Virus record (IMG/VR): IMGVR_UViG_3300048831_000066
Coordinates: 1 to 42,311 of that record
Strand: one strand, 5' to 3'
DNA length: 42,311 nt
Origin: a virus
The position numbers and the translations under genes are program-made. Positions 31,536 through 40,416 of the stretch are shown here, one piece after another (the stretch's first letter is position 1; each line of letters starts with the position of its first letter). The notes beneath the pieces were generated by a model. The model searched no databases. It was given only the letters and a program-made list of their open reading frames with translations, and was not told the DNA's origin.

Positions 31536-32510
31536 ATGTCAGAACCCTGGGAAGCCGACGAAGACACCAGTTATTGGGATACGACAACGCAGGACTACAG
31601 CTCGCAAGCTGAACGCGATGCAGGTGGTCAGACGTTGGACGAGTCGTGGGAATACCAGACGGACGACTACGGCTACACCAAGCAGGACAACAGCCAAACC
31701 ACAGGCTACAAGGAAGCGCGCAAGACCGAGATCAAGCGGATTCAGACCGCCCTCTTGCGAGCGACCTTCAACCCCGGCACCATCGACGGCTCTTGGGGTC
31801 CGAAGACCTGCTCGGCCATGCTCGCCTTCCAGAAGAGCCGCTTCGGCTCGGCCAAGAAGGCCTGGCTGGATATCGAGACGTGGACCAAGCTTGACTTTGA
31901 CATGAGCACCTCGAAGCGATTCGAGGATCTCTACGGTCGGTCTTGCGGTGGCACTCCACCGGCCGGCTGGACGGGCGCGGGAAGCGGCACGAATGTCGGA
32001 ATCAACACTACCGAAATCCAGAAGATTCAGTATGGCCTCGGCGTGCTCACAACAGGCAAGTTCGACAAAGCAACGTGCGAGGCGCTCTACAAGAAACAGG
32101 CGGCTCTCGGGGTAAGCGGGTCCGTGCTCACGAAGCGCGTCTTCGAAACGCTCGGCTTCACGACCTCGGACGCTCAGAAGTTGGCTACGCAGCTCGGCAC
32201 GGCTTGCACAGCCTACTACAAAGCGGCCGGGACCACAACTGGTGGCGGTGGAAGTGTCACGCCAGCGAAACCGCCGACTCCAAAGCCACCTACCCCGGCA
32301 GTGAAGTGCGCGACGGGTTACACCGCAATCAATGGCAAGTGCACCTTCACAGGATGCCCCATTGGCTACGTCCGAGATTCGAAGGGCGCGTGCGTTCAGC
32401 AACAAGCCGCAGGGCTCAGTGGATGGTGGATTCTCGCTGGCATGCTCGTCGTGGGCGTTGGCGGGATGATTTTCATGAAAGACCAGAAGCCTGGTAAGAG
32501 GCGCCGATAA
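31536..32510 (+). CDS. Peptidoglycan-binding protein with membrane anchor
   Basis: A 324-aa protein. Residues 60-120 resemble a PG_binding_1 domain (IKRIQTALLRATF, PGTIDGSWGPKTCSAMLAFQ) and residues 150-215 a second, weaker copy (EIQKIQYGLGVLTTGKFDKATCEALY). A Pro/Lys/Thr linker, a Cys-rich piece (CATGY-x-CTFTGCPIGY) and a membrane helix at about 296-314 with KPGKRRR tail follow. No catalytic lysin domain is seen. It probably lets the particle or infected membrane engage the cell wall. The start has GAGGTGAG upstream. Confidence 0.72.
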   Translation: MSEPWEADEDTSYWDTTTQDYSSQAERDAGGQTLDESWEYQTDDYGYTKQDNSQTTGYKEARKTEIKRIQTALLRATFNPGTIDGSWGPKTCSAMLAFQKSRFGSAKKAWLDIETWTKLDFDMSTSKRFEDLYGRSCGGTPPAGWTGAGSGTNVGINTTEIQKIQYGLGVLTTGKFDKATCEALYKKQAALGVSGSVLTKRVFETLGFTTSDAQKLATQLGTACTAYYKAAGTTTGGGGSVTPAKPPTPKPPTPAVKCATGYTAINGKCTFTGCPIGYVRDSKGACVQQQAAGLSGWWILAGMLVVGVGGMIFMKDQKPGKRRR

Positions 32511-33190
32511 TGCCAATCGTTCACGCACAATTTGGACTTCCGATTTTCATCGCTGATGACGGTGAAAAACCCCAACGTGGTGCGTTCTTCGCGACGAATG
32601 CCAAATGGACGTTGTCCGGCATTGCGAAGGCGGCGTACAACGACAGTTCGGCGTGGAAGATCATCAACAAGAACGGCTGGAACACCTCGAATCTCGTCTA
32701 CCGAGCAGATTCCACGAATTGCTCTTCGGCAAAGCGTGAGAGCTCGTGGGCGCTCACGACTCTGTCGCCCGTGGCGAGCACGAAGTCGGCATTCATTGCG
32801 TTGTGCCAGCGCGATGCGAAAGCGGTTCTGTCCATTCCGGCGAGGGGCTTCAAGTTTCCAGTGATCTGGATTCCTGACCTCGAGAAGATGCCTTTGCCAG
32901 TCGCCGGGAAGCCTGTTGCGGAACCGGAAACTCAACCGGTCGGGCCGGCCGTGTTCGTCGATGCAGTCAAGGCGGACATTGACATCGCCGTGGACCCCGG
33001 CAAGCCCACGAGCGACGGCTCTGGGAGCGGCTCTGGCGGCGGTTCGGGCGGTGGGTCGTCCATTATCACCCCTGGGACACCACGGCCGCAAGAGGCGGGC
33101 ATGGGACCGTTTGTGCTAATCGGTGGCGGACTGCTCATGTTGCTTGGCCTGTTCATTTGGCCGGTGACGAAAGGCAAGAAGCGTAGATGA
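32510..33190 (+). CDS. LysM-like membrane-anchored protein
   Basis: A 226-aa protein. Residues 30-70 (KWTLSGIAKAAYNDSSAWKIINKNGW) fit a LysM-type sugar-binding repeat. A Gly/Ser linker (about 168-185) precedes a membrane helix (200-218) and TKGKKRR tail. It starts in a TAATG overlap with the peptidoglycan-binding gene, and both share the plan wall-binding domain, linker, helix, basic tail. LysM assignment is by pattern and moderate. Confidence 0.6.
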   Translation: MPIVHAQFGLPIFIADDGEKPQRGAFFATNAKWTLSGIAKAAYNDSSAWKIINKNGWNTSNLVYRADSTNCSSAKRESSWALTTLSPVASTKSAFIALCQRDAKAVLSIPARGFKFPVIWIPDLEKMPLPVAGKPVAEPETQPVGPAVFVDAVKADIDIAVDPGKPTSDGSGSGSGGGSGGGSSIITPGTPRPQEAGMGPFVLIGGGLLMLLGLFIWPVTKGKKRR

Positions 33191-33408
33191 GCGCGGCGGT
33201 TGTGAAGCATGTGGAAGTTCTTGAATCTCGCCTTGTGGCGTTGTGTGTCTGGTGCAAGCGTGACGCGGATGACGCAGCGCAGTGGATTTCCTTGAACGGC
33301 CGGCCGGTGGTCCCTCTCTGCTCAAGGTGTCATAAAGACGTTGAACGAGTCGCTCAAGCCATGGTTGTTTTTGGGCGCTTTGTGCTGCCAAAGATGGTGA
33401 AGAAATGA
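33187..33408 (+). CDS. Small protein with two CxxC pairs
   Basis: A 73-aa protein with CVWC and CSRC pairs about 25 residues apart, suited to one zinc site. The remainder is helical and basic at the C-terminus (VLPKMVKK). Coupled to both neighbours by ATGA overlaps. Function unknown. Confidence 0.5.
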   Translation: MSAAVVKHVEVLESRLVALCVWCKRDADDAAQWISLNGRPVVPLCSRCHKDVERVAQAMVVFGRFVLPKMVKK

Positions 33409-34802
33409 CAGCTAAGTCTCAAGATGTAAAAGTCTTTCCCGGCGATGAGAGCACAAAGTTCCGCTTGCTCGAGCGCACCATCGACACTGGCGCTGACCCC
33501 GCATTTGCCGAGGCGCCGCCCTACATCCTGAACGCCACAGGCAACAATGCCAATGGTGTGGACGTGACCAAGTGGCACTCGGTGACGGTCACGCACACCG
33601 CACAGGACTATTCCCAAACGGGATGGACTGGGTGTTCGGTGACGTTCATCCCGTGGCGCTACTACAAGCCGATCACTCCCCAAGCAGCGGCAACACCTCC
33701 CGCCGTGAACATCCCGCCGCAAGGTGCATGGATCGCGGACAACGAAGAGACCATCGCCATTGACGCGGTGCTGCTCGGCGTCACTCAGCAAAAGGTGTAC
33801 TCGACGCTCAACTGTGATCGCATGTTCTTCCAGATCACGAGCGTTCTGAGCACTGACGAAGAAGAGGCAGTCATTGCCGGCGCCGAGGTCATGCGCCAGT
33901 CAGTGTTCGGCGTGACGCCTCGGCAGGACGATGGATATTCGCCCACCGTGGTCGGCGCGGCTGGCACGGGCGGCTCGGGCGGCGGCGGCACGGTCACGAT
34001 TCCAGACCCGATCAACAATAACACGATTCAGTTGGCTGGCAATGCCATCGACCTGCAAGCGGGCAACGTCGCGGCAGGAACCCAACGGGTCACGATTGCC
34101 ACTGACGACGTCAACCTCGCGGCGATAAACACGAACATCGCAGACATCGAGACTGACACCGGGGATATCGTCACCAATACTGGTACGATAGTCACCAATA
34201 CCGGCAACACCGCGACGTCTGTTGCCATCATGGACGACTGGGACGCGGTCCACGATGCAGTGGCCGGGACCGACGGCGTGCGCCTCGAGGGCTATGCGTC
34301 CGACTCACAAGTCACCGCGGTGTCTGCGAATGCGGATGACGTTCGCTTGGCTCTGAGCAAGCACGGCGAGGTCTACGAGGCGAATCACACCTACGCCACG
34401 CAGAGCAACCGCACTGAGGAAATCGACCCCGCCAATCAGTGGTACGAATTCTCAACGTTGGTCGCTGTCACGAACGGCGCCGATGCCACGAATTACTACT
34501 ACATACCCATGGCGGCGTACACCCGCCTGGACATGCAGTTAATCTTGAGCGGTGGCTCTGGTACGGTTACGGTCACTGTCGAAGCTTCCGTGCAAGCAGA
34601 CGGCACGGCTCCCGCAAGCTTGAACTATCTCGACGTCACAAATCAAGCTTACGGCTCGGCAAGCTTCACAGCCAGCATCATGCTAGTGGACAATACGCAG
34701 TTCTTCGGCGCATTCAATTACGTCCGCGTGAAAGTTGTGGCCTCGACGGGCGGCGCGAACGACGGCGATTGGACAATCTACATAAAGAAGACGTGGGAGT
34801 AA
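33405..34802 (+). CDS. Fibre/spike-like structural protein
   Basis: A 465-aa protein. The middle has a virus-typical NVAAGTQRVTIATDDVNLAAINTN stretch and heptad-like repeats (IADIETDTGDIVTNTG, IVTNTGNT) that suggest a trimeric coiled coil or short fibre. The N- and C-terminal parts are beta-rich, and the end (NYVRVKVVASTGG...DGDWTIYIKKTWE) looks like a jelly-roll type domain. Heads the presumed host-recognition block. Confidence 0.55.
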   Translation: MTAKSQDVKVFPGDESTKFRLLERTIDTGADPAFAEAPPYILNATGNNANGVDVTKWHSVTVTHTAQDYSQTGWTGCSVTFIPWRYYKPITPQAAATPPAVNIPPQGAWIADNEETIAIDAVLLGVTQQKVYSTLNCDRMFFQITSVLSTDEEEAVIAGAEVMRQSVFGVTPRQDDGYSPTVVGAAGTGGSGGGGTVTIPDPINNNTIQLAGNAIDLQAGNVAAGTQRVTIATDDVNLAAINTNIADIETDTGDIVTNTGTIVTNTGNTATSVAIMDDWDAVHDAVAGTDGVRLEGYASDSQVTAVSANADDVRLALSKHGEVYEANHTYATQSNRTEEIDPANQWYEFSTLVAVTNGADATNYYYIPMAAYTRLDMQLILSGGSGTVTVTVEASVQADGTAPASLNYLDVTNQAYGSASFTASIMLVDNTQFFGAFNYVRVKVVASTGGANDGDWTIYIKKTWE

Positions 34803-34806
34803 ACCA

Positions 34807-35355
34807 ATGGCGGTACGTGGACGCACAGCGATCTATCCGGTAAAAATCGATCAAACGACCGATTCCGCCGCCGTGGTTGATTATGAACACAAAGAGGTTC
34901 ATACCGGCGACGCCTTCTATGTGACACAGGTTGATGAGGTTGACTCAGCAGGTATCACATCTCATCGTTTTTATCCGCCAAATACTGTAGAGTGGATGCA
35001 CTTCTATTTTTCTATCGAAGCGCAAGCAACCTGCTTGATAGAAATAAGAGAAGGCATAAGTGATGCCCTAGAAGCTAACTCGGGCATACGCAACCGAAAT
35101 CGTAATTTTTCCGACGCTTTGTCTACTATGGGTCATGAGAGACAACTCGCCGCTGCTACGGGTGGTACGGTGATATGGTCGTGGGCCAGTGGCGGGGCTA
35201 CTGCGAGTGCCAGAACCCCGGCTGTCACAAGACAAAGTGGTGAGATCGTGTTTAAACAGGGCACAAAATATGAAGTTCGGGTGACTTCAGGTGCCGATGG
35301 CAATATCGTTTCAACTTATTTCACTTGGTATGAGCATACCAATGTTGAAAACTGA
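34807..35355 (+). CDS. Spike-like protein, paralogue A
   Basis: A 182-aa protein paired with the next gene. Shared ends are MAVxGRTAxxPxKIDQTT plus YEHKEVHTGD at the start and TWYEHTNVEN at the finish, with different middles. This is the usual sign of a conserved particle-binding shell and a variable receptor-facing part. Family not recognised. Confidence 0.55.
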   Translation: MAVRGRTAIYPVKIDQTTDSAAVVDYEHKEVHTGDAFYVTQVDEVDSAGITSHRFYPPNTVEWMHFYFSIEAQATCLIEIREGISDALEANSGIRNRNRNFSDALSTMGHERQLAAATGGTVIWSWASGGATASARTPAVTRQSGEIVFKQGTKYEVRVTSGADGNIVSTYFTWYEHTNVEN

Positions 35356-35364
35356 GGTGCTATA

Positions 35365-35910
35365 ATGGCTGTTGTAGGACGCACCGCACTATTCCCAAAT
35401 AAGATAGACCAGACCACGTCTGGCAAGTCGCAGCTAGAATATGAACATTTCAAAGTTCATACAGGGGATTCTTGGGTAGTTACCTATAACGCATCCACTA
35501 ATGATGCTGCTACGCTAGACCGTTACATAATAACTCCTAACACGACGAGATGGCCTCATGTATTCTGGGACGTAGTTGGCCAGGGGCTAACAACCATTTC
35601 GTTGTATGAGGGCGCTTCTGGCACTTACAATGCCGTCACAGCATATAACAGAAATAGAAACAGTGCACTGGTTAACACAACGGTTATTGGGAACCCAAGC
35701 GGCGCAGTTACGGCAGGGACGCTAATATGGACGTGGCAGTCTGGCACGACGGGTCCGGGACCGGCGCGGAGTACGGGCGCTACACGAGAGACCGGCGAGC
35801 TTGTGCTGAAACAGAACACTCAATATCTATTTCGATGCACAAGTGGTGTCAATAACAACATCATTTCAGTAGACTTAACTTGGTATGAGCACACAAACAT
35901 CGAGAACTAG
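35365..35910 (+). CDS. Spike-like protein, paralogue B
   Basis: A 181-aa sister of the previous protein (MAVVGRTALFPNKIDQTT..., C-terminal LTWYEHTNIEN). The central 100 residues diverge, including the PSGAVTAGTLIWTWQS region equivalent to GGTVIWSWAS in paralogue A. GAGG is present upstream. Tandem duplication followed by divergence is the simplest history. Confidence 0.55.
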   Translation: MAVVGRTALFPNKIDQTTSGKSQLEYEHFKVHTGDSWVVTYNASTNDAATLDRYIITPNTTRWPHVFWDVVGQGLTTISLYEGASGTYNAVTAYNRNRNSALVNTTVIGNPSGAVTAGTLIWTWQSGTTGPGPARSTGATRETGELVLKQNTQYLFRCTSGVNNNIISVDLTWYEHTNIEN

Positions 35911-35919
35911 GAGCTGCCA

Positions 35920-36210
35920 ATGGCACAGACAGATAAATGGGTAACAGACCTCGTGAAGGAGCTCGACAAGAAGGACGCGAAAGACCTCGAGCCAACTAAA
36001 GTCGTGCCCGACGGCAAGTCGAACCTCATCGAGCCGACCCTCGTGGAGTCGCAACAGATGGTCGAGTATTTCCGTGCAGGGTACTTGCCATGGGACGTCA
36101 TGAAGCTCGTGAAGCGAGGTCAGCTCACGTTCTCGTTTGAGCAACTGAACGACGCCATGATAGCATGGCAGGGCGTTTTAGCGAAGAAGACGGTGACAAC
36201 GATTCCATGA
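35920..36210 (+). CDS. Small helical protein
   Basis: A 96-aa Lys/Asp/Glu-rich protein, mostly helical, with a KKDAKDLEPTKVV stretch. Not recognised. GC-rich, unlike the spike genes that follow. Its stop lies in an ATGA with the next gene. May be a connector or chaperone for the spike set. Confidence 0.45.
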   Translation: MAQTDKWVTDLVKELDKKDAKDLEPTKVVPDGKSNLIEPTLVESQQMVEYFRAGYLPWDVMKLVKRGQLTFSFEQLNDAMIAWQGVLAKKTVTTIP

Positions 36211-36884
36211 CGAGCTCGGTTTACAACTATGTGAACAATGCTAAGTTATGGTTGCCTATGACTGCGGCATGCCATGATCCAGTTAACGTTCGCACGTTGG
36301 ACAAGAGCGGCAACGGTTTACATTACCGCTTTGGTGATGGAGTTACCGCGAACACTTTTCCGACAAAATTGACTGCTAGGGGGTACTCTTTTGATGGAAG
36401 CAATGACTATTTAATAGCACTAGCTAATCAAACAAATGCTATAACAGAAGCAACTTGGGCAGTTTTATATCGAGAAACCTTAGTAACTACCACTGAATAT
36501 ATATCTTCACATTGGGATGCTGGAGGTACACGGCATTTAATATTGCACACTACTAGTAACATACAATTTTATTGCGGTGATATTGTTAATTTTGCTCTCG
36601 TTAACACTGCCCCTATTCGAGGACAAGCGTCTTTTGTCGCTGGTTATAGGACAATAGATGGATTTAGACGTGTATATTATAATGGTATAGTTGGGACTCC
36701 TAGTAACACGGGGGTCACTTTACCCAGCACAACGGTTATAAGTAATCCTTATCTAGGGCGCGGATCTGGCGGCGGGATTAGTTCGTGTGATATTTTATGG
36801 CATGGTCATTGGGAATATGCACTATCAGAGCTTCAACTAAGAGACCTCGAGCAACGCCTACGTCGTCAACTGAACGATGTGTGA
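36207..36884 (+). CDS. LamG/concanavalin-like spike protein
   Basis: A 225-aa protein with hallmarks of a LamG-type beta-sandwich: LWLPM near the N-terminus, D-K-S-G-N-G, a SFDGSNDYL strand, and later IRGQASFVAGYR and VYYNGIVGTPSN strands. Such domains bind surface glycans or proteins. The gene is AT-rich compared with the capsid genes, pointing to separate origin. Start taken in the ATGA overlap at 36207. Confidence 0.62.
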   Translation: MTSSVYNYVNNAKLWLPMTAACHDPVNVRTLDKSGNGLHYRFGDGVTANTFPTKLTARGYSFDGSNDYLIALANQTNAITEATWAVLYRETLVTTTEYISSHWDAGGTRHLILHTTSNIQFYCGDIVNFALVNTAPIRGQASFVAGYRTIDGFRRVYYNGIVGTPSNTGVTLPSTTVISNPYLGRGSGGGISSCDILWHGHWEYALSELQLRDLEQRLRRQLNDV

Positions 36885-36893
36885 GGATATATA

Positions 36894-37562
36894 ATGGGAC
36901 TAGGCGGTATATTACAAGAACTGAAAACTGAGGGCGTTCTAGGGTTTTATCATGATTACCGCTCAGGACGTTTGTACGATTATTCTGGTAATGGTAATAA
37001 TGTAAGTTTAAATAGTAACTTTATTTTTACTAAACAAGGCTTAAATGTTACTAATACTTCATCTTTACAGATACCGTTCAGCGCCACGTGGGCTTGGAAT
37101 ACCCAAGTTACAATATTACTGTTCTATAAAGTGGCTAAGTCATTATTAACGACAGCAGCATCTAATTATGGATCTTATCATACAACTCCACCAACTCAAG
37201 CAATGCGTTTAGGTGACACAATTATCGGTTGGAGTGACGGCATAAATCTTAGAGTTCTTTCGGCCAATGCTAATATTTATAGGTGTTTAGGTGTTAGCAT
37301 GTTAAATAATGCTATAGGCACGGTTTATGGTAATGGTGTGTCGTTAGGAAGTCTATCAGGAACTTCTGTTATACAAGCTCCTACAGCGGGAGATTTGCTC
37401 CTCGATTATCCACAGCTAGATCCTTCTTGGCGATGGTTAGCTCGAGCTGATGTTCTTGTAAAGAGAGTGCTCACAGCAACAGAGCATGCAAGGCTTTACG
37501 GGCAACTTGAAAATATGCGATGGAATACAAAAGGACTAACTCCCGGACCTATGATGCCGTAG
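36894..37562 (+). CDS. LamG-like spike protein, paralogue C
   Basis: A 222-aa AT-rich gene product. The N-terminal 30 residues (MGLGGILQELKTEGV, FYHDYRSGRLYDYSGNG) are nearly repeated in the next gene, and the remainder fits a beta-sandwich with SSLQIPFSATWAWN. The short N-terminal helix is probably the particle-binding tag. Receptor recognition is the likely role (inference). Confidence 0.58.
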   Translation: MGLGGILQELKTEGVLGFYHDYRSGRLYDYSGNGNNVSLNSNFIFTKQGLNVTNTSSLQIPFSATWAWNTQVTILLFYKVAKSLLTTAASNYGSYHTTPPTQAMRLGDTIIGWSDGINLRVLSANANIYRCLGVSMLNNAIGTVYGNGVSLGSLSGTSVIQAPTAGDLLLDYPQLDPSWRWLARADVLVKRVLTATEHARLYGQLENMRWNTKGLTPGPMMP

Positions 37563-37571
37563 GAGGTTTGA

Positions 37572-38183
37572 GTGGGTTTAGGTGGTATACTACAACGATT
37601 GAAAACAGAGGGCGTGATACTTGTGTATCACGATCACCGCTCTGGGACTCTATATGATTTCTCTGGCAACGGTCGGACGGGATCTCCTTATGCAACTAAT
37701 TATTTCAGTAAAAACGGTATGATCACTAAAGGCCAAGTGACGGTAACTAATGACGCTACGTTACAATCTGCCACAACTGGAACTTTAATAGTTCGGCAGA
37801 GTGCTACTCGTTCTGGGTCAACGTCCTACTTTGCTAAAAAGAATAATCAATTTCAGTTCACTTATTCTTATGGACTGAATCAATATGATCTGTATATCAA
37901 TGGAACCTCACGAACTTTAAATTATACTAATCTAGTAGGTATGCACACGCATGCGGTTGAGTTTGATAATGCTGGAGGTACTCCTAAAGGATACCTGAAC
38001 GGAATCCTGTTAGGTAACTATTCTGGTGTGCAAACCTCGGTAGCCGATGCCTCAAATTTGTTTTATGGCACGGCTTCTAGTGACCTAGAACCTCAAACAG
38101 TAAGATATTTCTTGTGGATTTCTAGAAAGCTATCGGATGCAGAACATCAAGAAATCTATCAACAATTGCAGGCGCTATCATGA
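37572..38183 (+). CDS. LamG-like spike protein, paralogue D
   Basis: A 203-aa sister of the preceding protein, beginning at a GTG with AGGAGG at 37561 (MGLGGILQRLKTEGV, YHDHRSGTLYDFSGNG). The remaining sequence has diverged strongly, including THAVEFDNAGGTPKGYLNG, a typical LamG strand pair. ATGA overlap with the next gene. Confidence 0.58.
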   Translation: MGLGGILQRLKTEGVILVYHDHRSGTLYDFSGNGRTGSPYATNYFSKNGMITKGQVTVTNDATLQSATTGTLIVRQSATRSGSTSYFAKKNNQFQFTYSYGLNQYDLYINGTSRTLNYTNLVGMHTHAVEFDNAGGTPKGYLNGILLGNYSGVQTSVADASNLFYGTASSDLEPQTVRYFLWISRKLSDAEHQEIYQQLQALS

Positions 38184-39514
38184 GTTGGCCAAATAAAGTT
38201 TACTCTCAAAGTTCTCGAAATGGGGATTTTACAGACGACTCGACTCTGGTTGCTCGTTGGGGCGGTTCTATATGCAACCAGTTATTGATTGATGCCGTAG
38301 GCACTAGAAATTTGACCGTTCCTAGTGGAGTATCTTCTTATTGTAAATTGCGAAATATTATGCGCCGATCTACAGATGGTGTGGCTTTCAATAGCACTGC
38401 GGCATTTGCTTATCCATCGGTAAACAATATTCCTGTTACTGCTGTAGCTTTGATACGCTCAAGAAGTGTTGGTTCAGAGTTTATTTTCAATAGTTCTAAT
38501 GCAGGTAATCCAGGATGGAATCTCATTGTTCATCCGGCATTAGGATTACAGATAGAGCGAATAAATTATCCTGATAGTGCTCGATATGTGTCAGGAATAC
38601 TTCTATCAGTTAATCAACAAAGCTTGGTTATGGCTCAAGTTAATCCGGCTACACCGACAATGTCTGTAGGCGTAAACGGTCAAGTTTATACTGGTGCTGC
38701 TGGTGCGCTATTTTATGGCGCTGCTACTGGCCTGGCATTAGGTCGGCAAGCCTCGGCAACCTTTGTGTTTACTGGTGATATTGGCAGAGCGGCTATTTAT
38801 AATGGTTTTAAAGATGCTGCATGGTTTAGGAAAGAATGGGTGAAAGTAGCTCAAGCGGCGCACCTAAAAACTGGGTGGGGCTCCAAGGTATCCATCGCCA
38901 TCGAATCCACGGTTGGAAATTTCGTCGGCAATGGGTCGACCCCATTTGAGATCCTATCAGGGACGTGGAAGGTCTCAACGCAGACGGTCGACGGCGAGCT
39001 CCACAAGGTGCTTGAATGTGTAGCCGCTGGCACTATTTGGCTTGATCGCCACTTCATGGGCATCAACAGTTCCGAAGCCTCTTATGGCGGTTGGCGCTTC
39101 TTTGTGAGCCATGCGGCGAGCGCTACACCGACCACGATAGCGCTCACTGCGACGGCAAAGAACACCCCAGCGGTGACGACCGGTTACTACTTGCGAGTCT
39201 ATGATACCGAGACTCGCGAGGGAAGGTACAGTGCCGGCGCTTACACCGACTTTGAGACCTTGGCCACGGGCGGCGGCGCTACTGAGCCTCTCGAGGTCCA
39301 AGTACGTCGCCGGTTCGACAACGTTTGGCAGCACCACAACAGGCGGATAGGTCAAGCTTGGTTGACCAGTGGCAGTGACACGGACGCCACGTATCTGACC
39401 TCAGAAGGTGTGTCGATCACGGCGAACGCGGGAGATTGGATTTCACTGGGCACGGTGCGAGACAACTTCGCCTTCACCAAGTACCTCGGTGAATTTGATC
39501 CTTCGGAGGTGTGA
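38180..39514 (+). CDS. Chimeric spike protein: LamG-like N-half, different C-half
   Basis: A 444-aa protein. Residues 1-230 are an AT-rich LamG-like domain (VNNIPVTAVALIRSRS, GLALGRQASATFVFTGD, RAAIYNGF). From about nucleotide 38,850 the base composition switches to GC-rich and the protein continues as a different beta-rich domain (GNFVGNGSTPFEILSGTWKV, GGWRFFVSHAAS, GYYLRVYDTETREGRYSAG). The frame is kept across the junction. This looks like a recombination joint that placed a new tip domain on a conserved base domain. Confidence 0.6.
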   Translation: MSWPNKVYSQSSRNGDFTDDSTLVARWGGSICNQLLIDAVGTRNLTVPSGVSSYCKLRNIMRRSTDGVAFNSTAAFAYPSVNNIPVTAVALIRSRSVGSEFIFNSSNAGNPGWNLIVHPALGLQIERINYPDSARYVSGILLSVNQQSLVMAQVNPATPTMSVGVNGQVYTGAAGALFYGAATGLALGRQASATFVFTGDIGRAAIYNGFKDAAWFRKEWVKVAQAAHLKTGWGSKVSIAIESTVGNFVGNGSTPFEILSGTWKVSTQTVDGELHKVLECVAAGTIWLDRHFMGINSSEASYGGWRFFVSHAASATPTTIALTATAKNTPAVTTGYYLRVYDTETREGRYSAGAYTDFETLATGGGATEPLEVQVRRRFDNVWQHHNRRIGQAWLTSGSDTDATYLTSEGVSITANAGDWISLGTVRDNFAFTKYLGEFDPSEV

Positions 39515-39516
39515 GC

Positions 39517-39705
39517 ATGAAGCTGAAGTGTCCACGTCTGCCGAAGGGAATCTCGAAGAAGGAGCTCGCGAAGGGCATCAAGGTCGAACTCGAGCACACG
39601 GATGACCATCAAGCTGCGACGTGCATTGCGAAGGTGCATCTCAATGAGTGTCCGACCTATTATCGACGCCTAGAAAAAATGGAAAAGGCATGCCAGGCGA
39701 AATGA
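39517..39705 (+). CDS. DUF5661-like small protein
   Basis: A 62-aa protein. The pattern LAKGIKVELEHTDD, then IAKVHLNECPTYYRRLEKMEKA corresponds to the DUF5661 type (GMxVELEHG... IAxAHLxEIPDYYxRLxKME) known from many phages. Function not established. GAGG precedes the ATG at 39517, and the stop is in an ATGA with the next gene. Confidence 0.68.
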   Translation: MKLKCPRLPKGISKKELAKGIKVELEHTDDHQAATCIAKVHLNECPTYYRRLEKMEKACQAK

Positions 39706-40187
39706 TGGACTTGGGCAAGACCTACCGTGGCCTACCACCCTCGGACACGGGGATCTTACAGGTCGTCTTGGCCGGCCAAGAGCAGATCCGTTCCGAGATT
39801 AACAAGCTTGCTCAGATCGCGGCGGCGCAGGGTGCGAAGCTTGAGACGTTTGACAAGCGTTTCGACTTTTTCCAAGATTCACTTTCCAAGATTTATGAGC
39901 ACAACAGCAATTGCCCGGTCAAGACGCACCTTCAAGAGCTCCGCGGCGACGTGTCCGAGATTCGCGTCATGGTCGGGACGCACGATAGGCAGCTCGCTGA
40001 AGAGCAAGGCTTCAAGGCCGGCCGGAAGATGAAACCCACGCCGTGGGCGGGGATTTCGAAGTACACGAGCTCGCCGCCTGTGACGCTCTCGTTGTCCATC
40101 AAAGACCCCAAGGTGTGGGGCAAGATCATCTTCTATACCATCGTGGCAGCGGCCGCGGGAGCGAGTTTGCTCGCACAGTACATGTGA
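39702..40187 (+). CDS. Coiled-coil protein with C-terminal membrane helix
   Basis: A 161-aa protein: a helical coiled-coil region (residues 20-100, QEQIRSEINKLAQIAAAQG and LQELRGDVSEIRVMVG), a short linker and one membrane helix at 141-160. Cys is present in NCPVKTH. Architecture resembles the XhlA-type hemolysin/holin-associated proteins or a virion membrane linker. The start is placed in the ATGA at 39702. Confidence 0.55.
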   Translation: MMDLGKTYRGLPPSDTGILQVVLAGQEQIRSEINKLAQIAAAQGAKLETFDKRFDFFQDSLSKIYEHNSNCPVKTHLQELRGDVSEIRVMVGTHDRQLAEEQGFKAGRKMKPTPWAGISKYTSSPPVTLSLSIKDPKVWGKIIFYTIVAAAAGASLLAQYM

Positions 40188-40196
40188 GGTGTTTGC

Positions 40197-40334
40197 ATGC
40201 CCGACAGCAACCTTCAACCGACTCGGCCCAACAACATGCCGGTGTTCGGGGCTATGGTGGGAGTCTTTGTCTTCTCGGCGTTCACGTACTTCATCATCCA
40301 GTGGATGGGATCGGGGATGACTCGTGACTACTAG
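40197..40334 (+). CDS. Tiny single-span membrane protein
   Basis: A 45-aa frame with one membrane helix (FGAMVGVFVFSAFTYFIIQW). GAGG lies 8 bases before the ATG. Small hydrophobic proteins like this are typical of membrane-containing virions and of holins; neither is shown. Confidence 0.5.
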   Translation: MPDSNLQPTRPNNMPVFGAMVGVFVFSAFTYFIIQWMGSGMTRDY

Positions 40335-40413
40335 CAATTGGGGCTTCAAAGATGCGTTGATCGTCGGCGGCGTGCTGGTGCTCTTCTTCTACGTGGCGAA
40401 GACTCGGAGCTGA
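40324..40413 (+). CDS. Tiny single-span membrane protein (GTG start)
   Basis: A 29-aa frame from GTG at 40324 with one hydrophobic helix (LIVGGVLVLFFYVA) and a KTRS tail, overlapping the previous tiny gene by 11 bases. GGGG lies upstream at suitable distance. It fits the pattern of the region but is very short, so caution is needed. Confidence 0.35.
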   Translation: MTTSNWGFKDALIVGGVLVLFFYVAKTRS

Positions 40414-40416
40414 AGC

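Noticed and set aside
31539-32528. 329-aa open frame on the minus strand
   Set aside because: Antisense to the well-supported peptidoglycan-binding gene; Arg/Ala/Leu-rich composition typical of a shadow frame in GC-rich DNA.
40043-40327. 94-aa frame overlapping the coiled-coil membrane gene
   Set aside because: Out of frame with a supported gene and rich in His/Arg/Gly typical of a shadow.
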